Assembly (NCBI RefSeq): GCF_019112545.1
Contig: NW_025064884.1
Span: 1,810,032-1,874,031 of the forward strand
DNA: 64,000 nucleotides
Reading direction: 5' to 3'
DNA from: Guyanagaster necrorhizus
Taxonomy: Eukaryota; Basidiomycota; Agaricomycetes; Agaricales; Physalacriaceae
Numbering within the stretch: the stretch's first letter is position 1; each line of letters opens with the position of its first letter. Below the pieces are notes generated by a model. That model did no database searches. It worked only from the letters and a program-made list of their open reading frames with translations, and was not told where the DNA came from. The translations under genes were made by a program, and so were the position numbers. Shown in pieces: positions 22,372 to 33,220 of this stretch.

Positions 22372-22803
22372 ATTGCAGATTGTTGGCAAATTACCTTTTG
22401 CCTTCCGCCATCATGTTGTTGATTCGACGTCTTCCTCCGTGGGACGCCTTCTTCATCCTCTCGCAGATGCCTATGTACAGGCTACTCTGATTGAAGACTC
22501 GCTTGGAATTAATCCACTGTTTGAATGCCTAGACGACAGGAATCATGCAGTCAAGGTCTTGGCAGAATTTCATTGAAGGCGGCCATTGGGTTCGCTTGAC
22601 CATTCAGAGACCTTGGATTGGCCGCAATGGTCTTCGAAACACCACGAAGGGCTTATTATCCCGTTGATGACCTTGGGCTTCGCTACATGTGCGGCGTTCA
22701 AGTTCCGCCGAAGTTTCGTTCTGTCACTCACCATGCGCTACAGCTACCATCACCGGCCTTATAATGCTTCACGGTAGTCTTTTTTATTCAGAATTCGAAT
22801 AGT
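22372..22803. other. Peroxidase upstream region, duplicated at 24.8 kb
   Basis: No gene recognised. Short blocks here (for example TTGGCAGAAT and, further on, GGGCTTATT with CCCGTT) recur in the same order at about 24800-24900 ahead of the peroxidase relic, marking it as part of a tandem duplication. Confidence 0.5.
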
Positions 22804-24631
22804 ATGCGTGCCCTCGAACATTCACTGGTCTTTCTGACCTTTTTGACTGGGTTGTACGCGTATACATGGCCTTCGAACATCGATTACCTGGAAGGCGTCA
22901 TGTATCAGCAGGCAGGATACCGTCGATTTGGCGTCATCGACGGAGTGACGCCGTGCAGTTTTTCCAGCGAAGGAGAAGGAAAGCAAGCCGCAGCGGAATG
23001 GGTGCGTCTGCCATCTTCTTTCATACCGAAACTCGTTCTTATCTACGTGTAGGTTCGGACTGCGTTCCACGACATGATAACCCACAATGCGGCTGATGGA
23101 ACTGGTGGAATGGACGCATCAATCATGTTCGAGATGGACCGGCCAGAAAATCCAGGATCAGCATTCAATTCGACTATGAACTTCATGATCAACTTTTACA
23201 ACATACAGACCTCCATGGCCGACCTTTTTGCGCTCGCGGTGTATGCTGCTGTCAGAGCCTGCGGCGGCCCTCGCCTCTCTATGAGGGGAGGCCGTGTTGA
23301 TGCTACCGGCCCTGGAGTTGCAGGAGTTCCTGAACCTACCGACGATTTGGAAACCATCGTTGCTCAGTTCGCGACGGCGGGTTTCAACACAACGGAGATG
23401 ATACAGATGGTAGCCTGTGGACACTGTGAGTCTCCATTCATTCTTTCCTGAGCAACCCCTTACGTTCATTTAGCTTTGGGTGGTGTACACGGCATCGACT
23501 TTCCTGATATCACCGGAGACAATAGCTCTACCAATTTCGTCCATTTCGATAGCACCTTCAGCTCTTTTGATTCTGCCATCGTCACCGACTATCTCGGTGG
23601 TGCTACCGGGAACCCTCTAGTTGTTGGACCAGAAGGTTCCAATTCCGACCTGCTCGTATTCACGGCGGATGGTAATGCGACGATGCGTTCAATTTCAGAT
23701 GCTCTCTCATTTTCAAACACTTGCCAAGCTATACTTCAGCGAATGATTGACGTCGTTCCCTCCTCCGTCACGTTATCCGCGATCATCGACTCAATTCCCA
23801 TCAAGCCCGTAGCGATTCAGTTGACGTTCGACTCCAGCGGAACCCTTGCGTTCACAGGAGAGATTCGTGTCCTGATATCGGACCGAGACGACACAGAACT
23901 GACGGTTCAGCTACATTATGCCGATCATGATGGTGACATCCCCTCTAACAACACAATTTCCACCGCAGAAATTCATTCCACTGGATATGGTTACGATGCA
24001 GAGTTTAAGGCATGTCTATGTATATTTGTACTTTCTTCGTGGCTAACAGGGCACTAGTTCTACGCCTTTTCAGCGGCAGTGCCGAATGGCATCTCCTCTT
24101 TCAATATATCCGTTGCTCCATCCTCTGGCGGAGAGGAAACGTACGATAACGGAGGCTCCGGGTATCCCATACAAGACAATATCATTTTTCTCAGTTCGCA
24201 TTCTTGTCTTGTTCAAGAAACGGATGCGAATGGCAACTGGAACCTCACGGCTGTTGCAGCAGTAAGTGCCTTTGCTCTATATCTCAACATTTTTCAGGAA
24301 TGTCGTTGGTACAGGTCCGGAATGATGAGTCATTGACGAATCCTTCCTTTGATGTTGTGGTGAAGACGCCGCGTATTGGTATACCCGTCCCTTCACTGGC
24401 TGTTGAGTCTTCTGCGATGGAGGTCTGGAATACGGATGCGTATAAAGGGTTTACCCTGTACACGGGCCATTTCAGTCTTCCGATTTATTCGTGGTCGACA
24501 ACGTTTGATGTGACCGTGGGAGAGTATTCGGACTCGTTCAAATTCTCAACCGCTTTGTCTGGTACCTGTGTAAGTGACATTTGTGTGCTATTCGATGTGT
24601 GATTTGCTGATCAATAATTCTGCAGTCATAG
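22804..24631 (+). CDS. Secreted heme peroxidase, class II-like superfamily
   Basis: Six exons (22804-23001, 23053-23425, 23474-24009, 24058-24261, 24315-24569, 24626-24631) give 523 codons plus stop. Residues 1-20 are a signal peptide (LVFLTFLTGLYAYTWP). The distal heme site is VRTAFHDM (Arg and His), restored by the first intron; GGRVDATGP follows the usual GR(x)D element; the proximal His is in ACGHSLGGVHG, restored by the second intron. The C-terminal ~280 residues have a beta-rich composition with many N-glycosylation sites (NNT, NTT, NIS). This matches the long, secreted plant-type peroxidases of mushrooms, not the short ligninolytic enzymes, so a lignin-degrading role should not be assumed. 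The third intron (24010-24057) begins with GC, not GT. A truncated tandem copy follows. Confidence 0.85.
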
Positions 24632-24799
24632 GAAATATTGGCCTGAAATGTATTCCATTCATTTGTCAGTGGTAGGATAAACCAATATGAGATTTCTGTG
24701 CTACATTTTGCCATCGTCTAGGCTCTCAGATTCGTGCAGGATGGTGATGTCAATTTTTGTAGATAGTTTGTCGGAACTAGGGTATGGCTTCTTGTCTTG

Positions 24800-25165
24800 G
24801 CAGAATATATCGTTGAAGGTGGCCCTTACGCTCGCTTTATCTTGAGATTGGTTGAAATGTTTTGAGGACATTGCCGCGAACGGGCTTATTCTCCCGTTCA
24901 TCGTCTTCATGGGATTCTACCATATGTTAGGGCTATCCTCGTCGACTTTTCCCCCCTTGGTACTGTCATCGTTCACTAGCACAGCTTCATGCGTACCATT
25001 GAACATTCGGTGTTTTTCCTAGTCTCGTTGATGTGTACACTTGGCCTTCGAACATCGACTACCTGCATCAAGAAACTGGACTTGCTATCATTGAAGAGGT
25101 AGTCCCATACCGCTTCAATAGTGAGATGGGAGAAGGGAGGCAGGCAGTAGCAGAATCTGCAGCTT
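24800..25165 (+). pseudogene. Truncated tandem copy of the peroxidase
   Basis: From about 24800 the sequence follows the region upstream of the intact peroxidase. At 24990 it reads MRTIEHSVFFLVSLM, then after a frame change TWPSNIDYLHQETG, VVPYRFNSEMGEGRQAVAE, which align with MRALEHSLVFLTFL, TWPSNIDYLEGVMY, VTPCSFSSEGEGKQAAAE of the intact gene. Similarity ends exactly where the first intron should start, before the distal His. At least one frameshift lies in the signal peptide. No active-site residue remains. Confidence 0.75.
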
Positions 25166-25216
25166 TTTCCATTCTAAAGTCAGAATATTTTCCATGATAT
25201 AGCACGATGTACCGGC

Positions 25217-25623
25217 TTGTTCTACCTTCTCGTAGACACGATAGCCATTCATGTCTCGAATTTCTGGCCAAGGGCGTTAGAGACTATCGAAGGACGATCT
25301 GCGGAACATGTCGAGGGGCTAGTCAAGCTCGCTATACAAGTGCGCAATGCCATCGGCTCAGGCATCGTATCTCAGGACCTGCGTCTCTCATGGGTCAACA
25401 TGATTCACCATTCGACTCAACTACGATGATCGATAATGACCGTCCAGACCAAGGTCATGCCTCGGCTTCAGATAACGTGGTGAGCCTGGTGGCAGCGTGC
25501 ACGAGTTTTGGGTTGACGGTGGACCGCGTGACGGGGGAAGTGAGAAACAATGGGACACATCAGGAGGATCGGGTATTACTGAAGGCTGGAGTTATTCTGT
25601 ACTCTGCTTTTTCACTTCCGTAA
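25217..25623 (+). pseudogene. C-terminal fragment of a coiled-coil family gene
   Basis: The C-terminal part of the family only: SAEHVEGLVKLAIQVRNAIG, SGIVSQDL, then a change of frame near 25400, then SPFDSTTMID, LVAACTSFGLTVD and RVLLKAGVILYSAF up to a stop at 25623. These correspond to the IEEVVRLAIDLDRGMGEGIVSED, TPF..xM and LLKPKVVLYS motifs of full copies. The coiled coil, the LNAEI motif and the AGRWRAMTR motif are missing. It abuts the peroxidase relic directly, so a rearrangement joined two broken genes. Confidence 0.7.
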
Positions 25624-26013
25624 CTTCTTCCAAGGGCGAACGGCTTGACATGGTTTACATTTGATTCAAAAGTCCACTGGGTTTGTATCTTTTCTATCAA
25701 AGCATGTGATGAGGCTTGTTCAATGTGTTAACATCGTATCGTACCTTGGGTTTCCTACGCTGATTCTCTTATCACATCGATCTGGCACCATAGATTCCAG
25801 CTGGTCAGTTCAGCGCAGACGATCATTGATGTGCCCGGTTCCATACTAGATGTACGGGTGGCTTCTCGAGAGCATCTACGCTGAATTAACGGTCATGAAT
25901 ATATATTGCTGGAGAGAATGTACAGCGGGACCCAGAAAATGAAGTAATGAATGCGAAATATATCAGCGAGCGACACAGGAAGCAGGATGAATCAACGGAA
26001 GCCCATACACCGC
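25624..26013. other. Intergenic, nothing recognised
   Basis: About 390 bp between the coiled-coil fragment and the 3' end of Hsp70 copy 2; no motif seen. Confidence 0.5.
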
Positions 26014-28434
26014 TTAACTCATCCCTTTGACATCATCATACACAATAACAGCAGGGCACCTTCACATATTGTCAGCAAAACATCGTGAATGCCGCACGAG
26101 AGAGTAGCCTACCGTTTCGTTTCGCCCTTCAACAGAGAGCGTCGTCAGATGACAGAAACAAGACTTGTTAGACGCGACTCACATTCTCAACCCACTGGAG
26201 CTGAGCCTTGAGCTCCGTCAGCCCAAACAGGAGGACGACGTCAAATCTGATGGTATAGAAGGCTTGGCCCTCTCGTCCCATCTCCAGAGCCAAGCTTCGC
26301 GTTATACCAGATGTGTCAGCCTGTACCGTGCAAAGAGTGGAAAACATATCTAGTCGCCAAACGATGAGAGCGTTGATATCAGCAACATGATTAAAGCTCA
26401 CGAGGATTGAGGTCAATCCAATCAGGAGCAGGGGATGGTCCGCGGTAACACAAGAGGTCGACATAAAGGCTTTCCATTGAACGGATGTGTGAGCCTTCTT
26501 GCCAATACTTCTGGTGAAACTCTTTCTCTTCCTGCACATGAGTGCCCTATAAGCAGTAGGTTACTTCGGTTCCTGACCCCGATTGAAATGGCACTACCTT
26601 CGTCAGAATCGGACTGAACATATGAGGCACCACAGACCGGCCTGAGGGCATAGGAATCACTGTTGATGCTCGCATGAGGTGCTCGGGTTTGGAACGTTGG
26701 AAATCTGTGACACATTCGATCCCGTATGTAAAGTTAGCGACTCGAGCGGAAACAAAGTGGTCGAGATAGAATGACAACGCCCCATCAGCCACAGCCTTGT
26801 TTCTATATGATGTCTTTAGACATGATAATAACTATCGATAAAGAAATGCTTACACGTGCCCATCGGGGCGACAGATAGATAATCCACGAGATCCAAGTTG
26901 TTGTTGCAGCTGAGAGAACAGCCAGTCGCTAGCTGCGAAACCACCCACGAGAACTATGGTCTGTCAAATAATAAGATGGAAGGTCAAGGGAGAAGTATGA
27001 ATGCCTACCGAAACGCTCCGAGAAGCCTCCTGCATCTGATCCGTCACGGCTTCGATGATTGATGTGACCGAAGGTTCGAAAAACTTGGCAACGACATCGC
27101 TGAGTGCTCAGAGTCAGGATAGAGCAAGCCTGTTGTTATACAATGATACGGACCCAGCGAGTTTCATCTGCCCATTTCTGATGCCTACAGCAAGATCCTT
27201 GTCCCGAGCGCTGCCGAAGCGTATGAACTGCGGCTCAGATGCATTGCGGAAACCAAGTTTAGTTGTTTTGTCGAAGACGCTAGTGATTTGATTGATATCT
27301 TCTTCACCTTTGAATTTCGATTCCGCCAATGCATCTACCAGCACTGTGAGAACATCGATGCAGAAATACTATCCTCTCACCTTCGAGGTAAGACCTTGCG
27401 CGTCGACCCACGAAAACGGACCCTTGTAGCCGGCCTGTGAAGAGTAAGACGGAGATGCTACGTGAGCAGTGAACGAACAGACATTGGGTCGCCGCAATTT
27501 CCTCAAAGGTGTTGGAATTCGATGTCTTTCCGTAAGCACTGAGGTCAATTGTACCACCTCCAGCGTCGACGATGATAATACCGTCTCCCTGCTAGTATAA
27601 CGGGTAAGCATTGACAAGAATGTCAGGACAAGGAAATAAACTGACACGCTCATTGCCCAAGATTCCCTTGTTGATACAAAAGTGCAAACTCGCCTCGCCT
27701 TCCGTAACGAATTGTAATCGTGCCTGTCCGTGAGGAGCGTCCGGAATGAGGCCAGCGACAACTGCAGCTCTCCTCATAATAGCTTGCTGCGGCCCTTCCC
27801 ATCCATTCGGGTGAGTCAATATGAACTCAACGTTATCTTTGACAGACTCCCAGAACGCCGGCCCTGATGGATTTGCCTCGATGATGTACGTGCGGGTACA
27901 CTCGAACAGGTACCTTAAAAAGTCAGAAAGTACATCAATGCCTTTCTTCCCCCTAGGAAGTGGTGGGATGTCAGCATCGGTAATATGTGATGCGGCTAGG
28001 GTCTTAGGTCTCAGGTGGAGCTTGAACCTGTCATAGTTTTATTAAAAATTTACATCTAGCGTACGCACGCAGTACTGACCATTCGACCTTGATAAATTCG
28101 TTGTCTTCGGCTTCCTCAAGGAAGCCTTCCTGCGTGGCCTCTGCACCAACAGCACGCACTGCGCCATCCTTGTCATAGTAAATGATACTGGGAATCTTAG
28201 AGTCGCCACCGACTTTTTGCTGGGCAGGAAACCTAGCAACATGGATAAGCTATTAGACGTCCGACATCGTGGGACTCGGGCACACCTTGTTACACCGCGT
28301 ACCTCTGGCACGAGGCCAGGGTCAAGGATAGCGTAAGAGGCGCCAGAAAACGTCGTTCCAACGTCAAAGGCGATGACGACTTTGCGGAAGGTGCCTTGGT
28401 ATCTATTGCGTGCAGTCATGGTGGGGATTTGCAT
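26014..28434 (-). CDS. HSPA12-like Hsp70 family protein (copy 2)
   Basis: Same exon plan and motif order as copies 1 and 3. Phosphate-1 loop VVIAFDVGTTFSGASY; IPSIIYYDKDGAVRAVGAEA; HPNGWEG; VTEGEASLHFC; phosphate-2 loop IIIVDAGGGTIDLS; VLVGGFAASDWLF; NKAVADGALSFYLDH; FDVVLLFGLTELKAQLQW. The last small exons give GETKR and CPAVIVYDDVKGMS, so the tail is longer than in copy 1. Start: ATG at 28434, with a second in-frame ATG at 28417 in a better context. About 600 residues, usual for this fungal family. Divergent from coiled-coil copy 4 with about 352 bp between start codons. ATP-site residues intact. Role unknown beyond the chaperone-type ATPase fold. Confidence 0.87.
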
Positions 28435-28786
28435 CTAGGAGGAGGTGAGAACGGTGAGGTCGTCCGTTTTGTAGGTTTTCAATGGTCTCCATTCTTCTCT
28501 CACGAGACAGAGAGGGAGGTGGTTGACGCTGTGACATGGTGACGTGTGTGAAGACATTTCCGGATATCACCGCATCACATCATCACCGCTCGACACATGA
28601 ATCGAAAACACCAGAACAGAATGCACAGTGTTGAACATGAAGCTCGACAATGAAGCGGGTAGGTAAACACGTTCATTAACTCTGAGTCATGAAATCCCAC
28701 CGGAGAAGGGTGCGGCAGCCCAACACGTTCCTGCCTCATGGCAAGCTAATGTGAGTTTTCTTCTCCTCGCCCAACCACCGTAACTT
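28435..28786. promoter_or_regulatory. Divergent intergenic region, Hsp70 copy 2 / coiled-coil copy 4
   Basis: 352 bp shared upstream region of two divergent genes, nearly the same length as the equivalent region of module 1 (366 bp). No heat-shock element array or TATA box that I would defend. Confidence 0.55.
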
Positions 28787-30164
28787 ATGATGACCTCTCA
28801 TGACCATCGCTCCACAACGTCCGTCGTGCTCTGCGGACTCAGCATTGTTGCCATCTCGGCATCCTGCTTCACCGTTATCAGGCGATGCCGACGAACCAAA
28901 GCCGAGCTCGAACGATCGAACCGCGCGCTTACGGCAGAAGGAGAAAGAAAAGACGCTATCATTCGAACCTTGCAGAGATCTTTGTCAGACACGACTGCAG
29001 AGTTCAAGACAACCAAAGCCCTCGTTTCTAGCCTCACGCGAGGTTCGGATGTGCTCAAGCAGCGATTGACCGATGCCGAAAATGAGCTGCAACAGGCGCG
29101 GAATCAGAACCACATGCTGGATCAGCAGTTGAAAGCGCAGACAGTGGCGGCAAAATTGGCTAGCGATGAGATGGAGAGAGTATCGCTGGCACACGAACAG
29201 ACGAGGGGACTGTTGAAATCACGGACGGAAGAGTTGAGGGCAGCGCAAGTATATCTTGACAGGGCCGACCAATCCTCTGGTGCTGATGTCATCAACATGA
29301 TCGACGCCTTGAACGCCGAGATTTTCCAGACAGCAGCTACAGTGGCTGAAGCGTTCAAGTTTGGCGAGAAGAAAGTTGAGGAGTCGAGCGAGGCCGTAAC
29401 TGCATACGACCATGTCATCGAGATACTGGGACCGCGCATGACAGAGCTGCTGAAGTCGACGCTGCATCATGACGACCAGATCCTCATCCAAACTGCATTT
29501 CAAGCCGCAATGTGCGCGTACGTGGATTGGATTGTCACATCGTGGTACTTCGAAGGGAGGGAGGAGGAACAAATGCTGAGTAGTTTGTATGCAATCATCC
29601 AAGAATCGGGTACGTCGCGTTGACTACTTCTGATAACCACCATTAACGAAAGATGTATGTTCGACAGAAGAACAAGCCGTTGCGGGGCGCTGGCGCGCTC
29701 TGACGCGTAAATACGCGCTTCAAGCCTTCAGGGAGGCCCCCGATAGTCAACGGCAACTGCTGAGCGTTGTGATGGAGACCTTGGTCAACATCCTCATCAG
29801 CGCCGGCTTGGAATCCGCGACGTCTGAAGTCAGCGAGACCATGGCTGCCCAGTTCGCAGAACACGCATCTGCCGTGGTCGAGCATGCGATGCGGCTGAAC
29901 CGCGTCATCGGCCAGGGGATCACTTCGTGTGAAATGATGCCGTTATACCTCGTGCCGGAAACGCCGTTCGATGCGAGTGTGATGGAGGATACCTTTGGGA
30001 GTGCTTCGAAGGATAGCACTGAGAATATTCTCTGCACGACGGATCTCGGGTTGATGAGAATGGAGAAGAAGGGAGAACAGTGGGAGAAAAGAGTTCTGGT
30101 GAAGCCGAAAATCATTCTGAAGTCGAGTTTGGCTGATACGATCCTGGCGGAAGAGGTTCATTGA
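28787..30164 (+). CDS. Coiled-coil family protein with N-terminal membrane anchor (copy 4)
   Basis: Two exons (28787-29609 and 29668-30164) joined at the conserved phase-1 intron. Residues ~11-28 (TSVVLCGLSIVAISASCF) form a single membrane segment followed by RRCRRTK. A long coiled coil covers ~35-140. Family motifs: RTEELRAAQVYL, DALNAEIFQTAATVAEAF, then VAGRWRALTRKY, VNILISAGLE, RVIGQGITSCEM, TPFDASVMEDTFGS, LCTTDLGL and VKPKIILKS. No signal peptide cleavage is predicted by eye; the anchor suggests an endomembrane or mitochondrial-surface location with the coiled coil in the cytosol (inference). Closest in this window to copy 2. Divergent partner of Hsp70 copy 2. Function unknown. Confidence 0.82.
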
Positions 30165-31092
30165 GCTGATCATGGACATCATTATGTCCCCCCTCATGGT
30201 GATATCGGTATCTAATATGTTGTTATAACGCTCCTAAGATCCGTGCGCTGTTGACGATGAAATTTGAGAGAACACGAGTAGCACAAAAGACGCACAAGAG
30301 CGAACAATTTTCCTTCATTTTCATATCCCATCGATGGTACATCATGCTCAAGAAACACCTGATGAGCTACAATTTGCTAACATTCCTTGTTTTCTGATGA
30401 TGGTCCACGGAACAGCGTGTCATCATCACGCAAAACCTTATAGGAATGGAAGCACGCAACGACTAGCGCCTGGATATTTGAATAGCTATCCAGTTAGGAA
30501 AATATATCTGCACCAAAGACACTAAATTTGAGCCGAAGGCACAGATAGCGGCAATTACTCACGCACGATCTTCGTGAAATCCACCGTTAGCTTCAAGAAG
30601 CCCTCTACCAATACCTGAGACTAGACGGATGAACAATTTCCTTGTTCAGCAAGACTGAAAATCATGACAAGCATATCTGCTCACGCTGGTTGTGATACGT
30701 TCAAGGAAGCATGAACTGTTGGCTATGTGGTCCTACGGCCTAAGGTACAGGAAAAATAGAGAACATATCGAGAAGGTTAGAGTTGCAAGGATGCAACGAA
30801 AGGCGGCGATGTAAAAACTCCTGCAGTGGTGATTGATGGTGGTGATAAGAGATAGAAAGACGGAAAGCGGGATCAGGATCATTGTTCCAAATTTGGAAAG
30901 TGGCGGTGATAGCCGAACTTCGCACACCAGTTGTGTTTTTATTTTCTTAGCCGTCTCCCGAAGGAGCCTATGCCAGAGATACCTGGATAGTATTTTGGAG
31001 GCATGGGTAATTAAATATAATAGAATATACAAATCAACGACTTTACGGTGCCAGGTAAGAGTACTGTACCTATCATCCAACGGCGCGCAAGT
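30165..31092. other. Convergent intergenic region, nothing recognised
   Basis: About 930 bp between the 3' ends of coiled-coil copies 4 and 5. Frames here are short and show no family motif. Confidence 0.5.
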
Positions 31093-32989
31093 TCATTTGT
31101 GCTCAAGCGCGCTGAAAAGCACAACCTTGGGTTTCAACAAAACTTGACTCTCCACTTCCGTATTGGACCCTGCCCCCTCTCGATCCTTGATAACCTGCAT
31201 CAATACCAGTCCAAGGTCGCACGTCGACAAGACATAATCTTCTGCAGAAACGCCTGAGCTTTTACCAAAGGCATTTTCCATGATACTAGGATTGAAGGGT
31301 GTTCCCCCAGGAATCCACCCAGCCGCCACGTCCTTGGAAATTAATCCTTCTCCCATGGCCCTATCTAGCCGCACTAACTTCTTCGCTACCTCTCCTAGTC
31401 TGGTCCCGAATCTCTGGCCCAAGAAGCCTGTCGCATCCCCCATCTGTATGACTGGCGATGGCCTCCACCCAGCGACGACCAAGACAGGAATCATATCTTC
31501 CAGCAGAACGCGTGTCAAATACTCCTCTACCTTCAAATCCGATTCTAGATACTTGCACCTAGCGCGTGTCATGGCTCTCCAGCGACCAGCGACTGCTGGT
31601 GTACCTAAAGAGAAATCTATCAATCTCCAGGCATGGGTCAAGAACCAATCTACCTACACGTCCGTCGAATGTTCGCATAAAGACGGGTGAAATGGTTGCT
31701 CACGTCCGGAGAAAAAGTCCAGGCACGAATTAAGAAAGAAGAAGACTGAGCGAGCGATGCCTGGATCGCAGCTAGCGTTGCAAGATGTCTTGTCTCCTCC
31801 TCCGAATCGTCCCGCGGCGCTCCAGCAGACAACGTACTTACCAGGGGCTTCCCAATGCACCTCACCGCTGCAGCTTGTGCCTGTTCATCTCCCGGAAACG
31901 TCCCATCAAAATCCAGCGTATCCACCATAAGGGCCGCAACCTGGTAGATTTCGGTATTTAGCGCCTCCGTCATTCCTTTGACTTCCTCTCCAGATATCGC
32001 GTCCTCTGTGGTTAGATACGCCCGAGTATCCTGCAGCTCTCGCATTCGAAGTTCCAATAAAGTGTGTTCCTGCCTTCGCAGAGCCCTCTCCTTCTCTAGC
32101 TCTGCGTTAACCCTTTCAACTTCTTGTTTCCGTATATCACTCTGCTTTATCACCGATTGAAGCTGCATCTCGAAATTCCTCTTCCCTTCTGTACTCTCCT
32201 GCTGTAGCCGCGTGACTTCCTGTTCGAGCCTCAAAACCGTCTTCTGCCCTGTCTCGTTCTTCTCGTTGGCTTGGATAAGCTCTCGTTCGACGATCGTATA
32301 CTTCTCCTCAGCGTCTGCGACACGACTCCTCAGCTGACTATTTTCAACGTTCGCCTTGTCCAGCCTCTGAAGATCTGATTCCGGTTTCCGCTCTCGTGTT
32401 GTTCGGACATTTCTTTCCTCAACTTTCTTGTCCGTCGCCGGCTTTTTCAGAACATCTGAGTAAAGCGGTCCGCGCTAAAAGTTCATGAGGTCAATGTTTA
32501 TGATCTTTTCTTTAGGTATAAATTATGACCCACCTGGGCTGGCTTTGCCTCCATGGGTCCGGATTCTTTGACCGGTGTTCTTGGTTTTTGAGTCCGACCT
32601 TGACCGTTCGAATAGCTCTTCGTCGAAGATGAAGCTATATTATTTTCAAATTTGGTTTCTGCATCTACCGGTGGCTGAAGGTGAGGTTCCTTGGTATCTG
32701 GGGCTTGTACGATATTTCCAGACAAATGCTCGCGAGAAGAGCGCATACGAAGCTGGGGTCGGCCTTTCCCTGACTCGTCCGACGTGTTTTCCCCCAAGGG
32801 CTTGGTCACGCCACTGACCATCTTGGTGAACCCACGAATTAAGGATCCTAGTTCCTCTATGAACATAGCAAGCCAAAAGACGGAGACGGTACTGAATGGC
32901 AAGAGTGCTTCGTAGTATGCCACTAAAATGTTCATTCCACGTGTATGCAGGACTTGACACGCAGCATACACGCCTTTGAATGTTAGCAT
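31093..32989 (-). CDS. Coiled-coil family protein, long form with membrane segment (copy 5)
   Basis: The longest intact member, ~580 residues. Exon 1 has a hydrophobic segment at ~28-47 (LLPFSTVSVFWLAMFIEEL), then a charged, probably disordered linker. An intron near 32475-32535 joins KPAQ to RGPLYSDVLKKP. A long coiled coil follows (NVENSQLRSRVADAEEKY, EVERVNAELEKERALRRQ). Then ELRMRELQDTRAYL, EALNTEIYQVAALMVD, the phase-1 intron, VAGRWRAMTRARCKY, LVVAGWR, LDRAMGEGLISKD, TPFNPSIMENAFG, LSTCDLGL and LLKPKVVLFSAL. Convergent with copy 4. Function unknown; the membrane segment and linker are specific to this copy. Confidence 0.8.
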
Positions 32990-33220
32990 GGTATCCTTCT
33001 TCGCCGGGACCTCGTCAATAGGTTGAAGTTATGAAGAGATCCTTGTGAGAGTTCTGTGACCGGTATGATGTTCAAAGCGATCCATGATCATTTCTTATTG
33101 GAACATTAACCGCCCTTCACTGTCACATGAGCAGAAAAGATCCAAGAGGAATGTATTAGAACCGCGAGATAGACTTATAGGTCAAGACTAAAATATACGA
33201 TGTCTTTTCTGAAAACAAAC

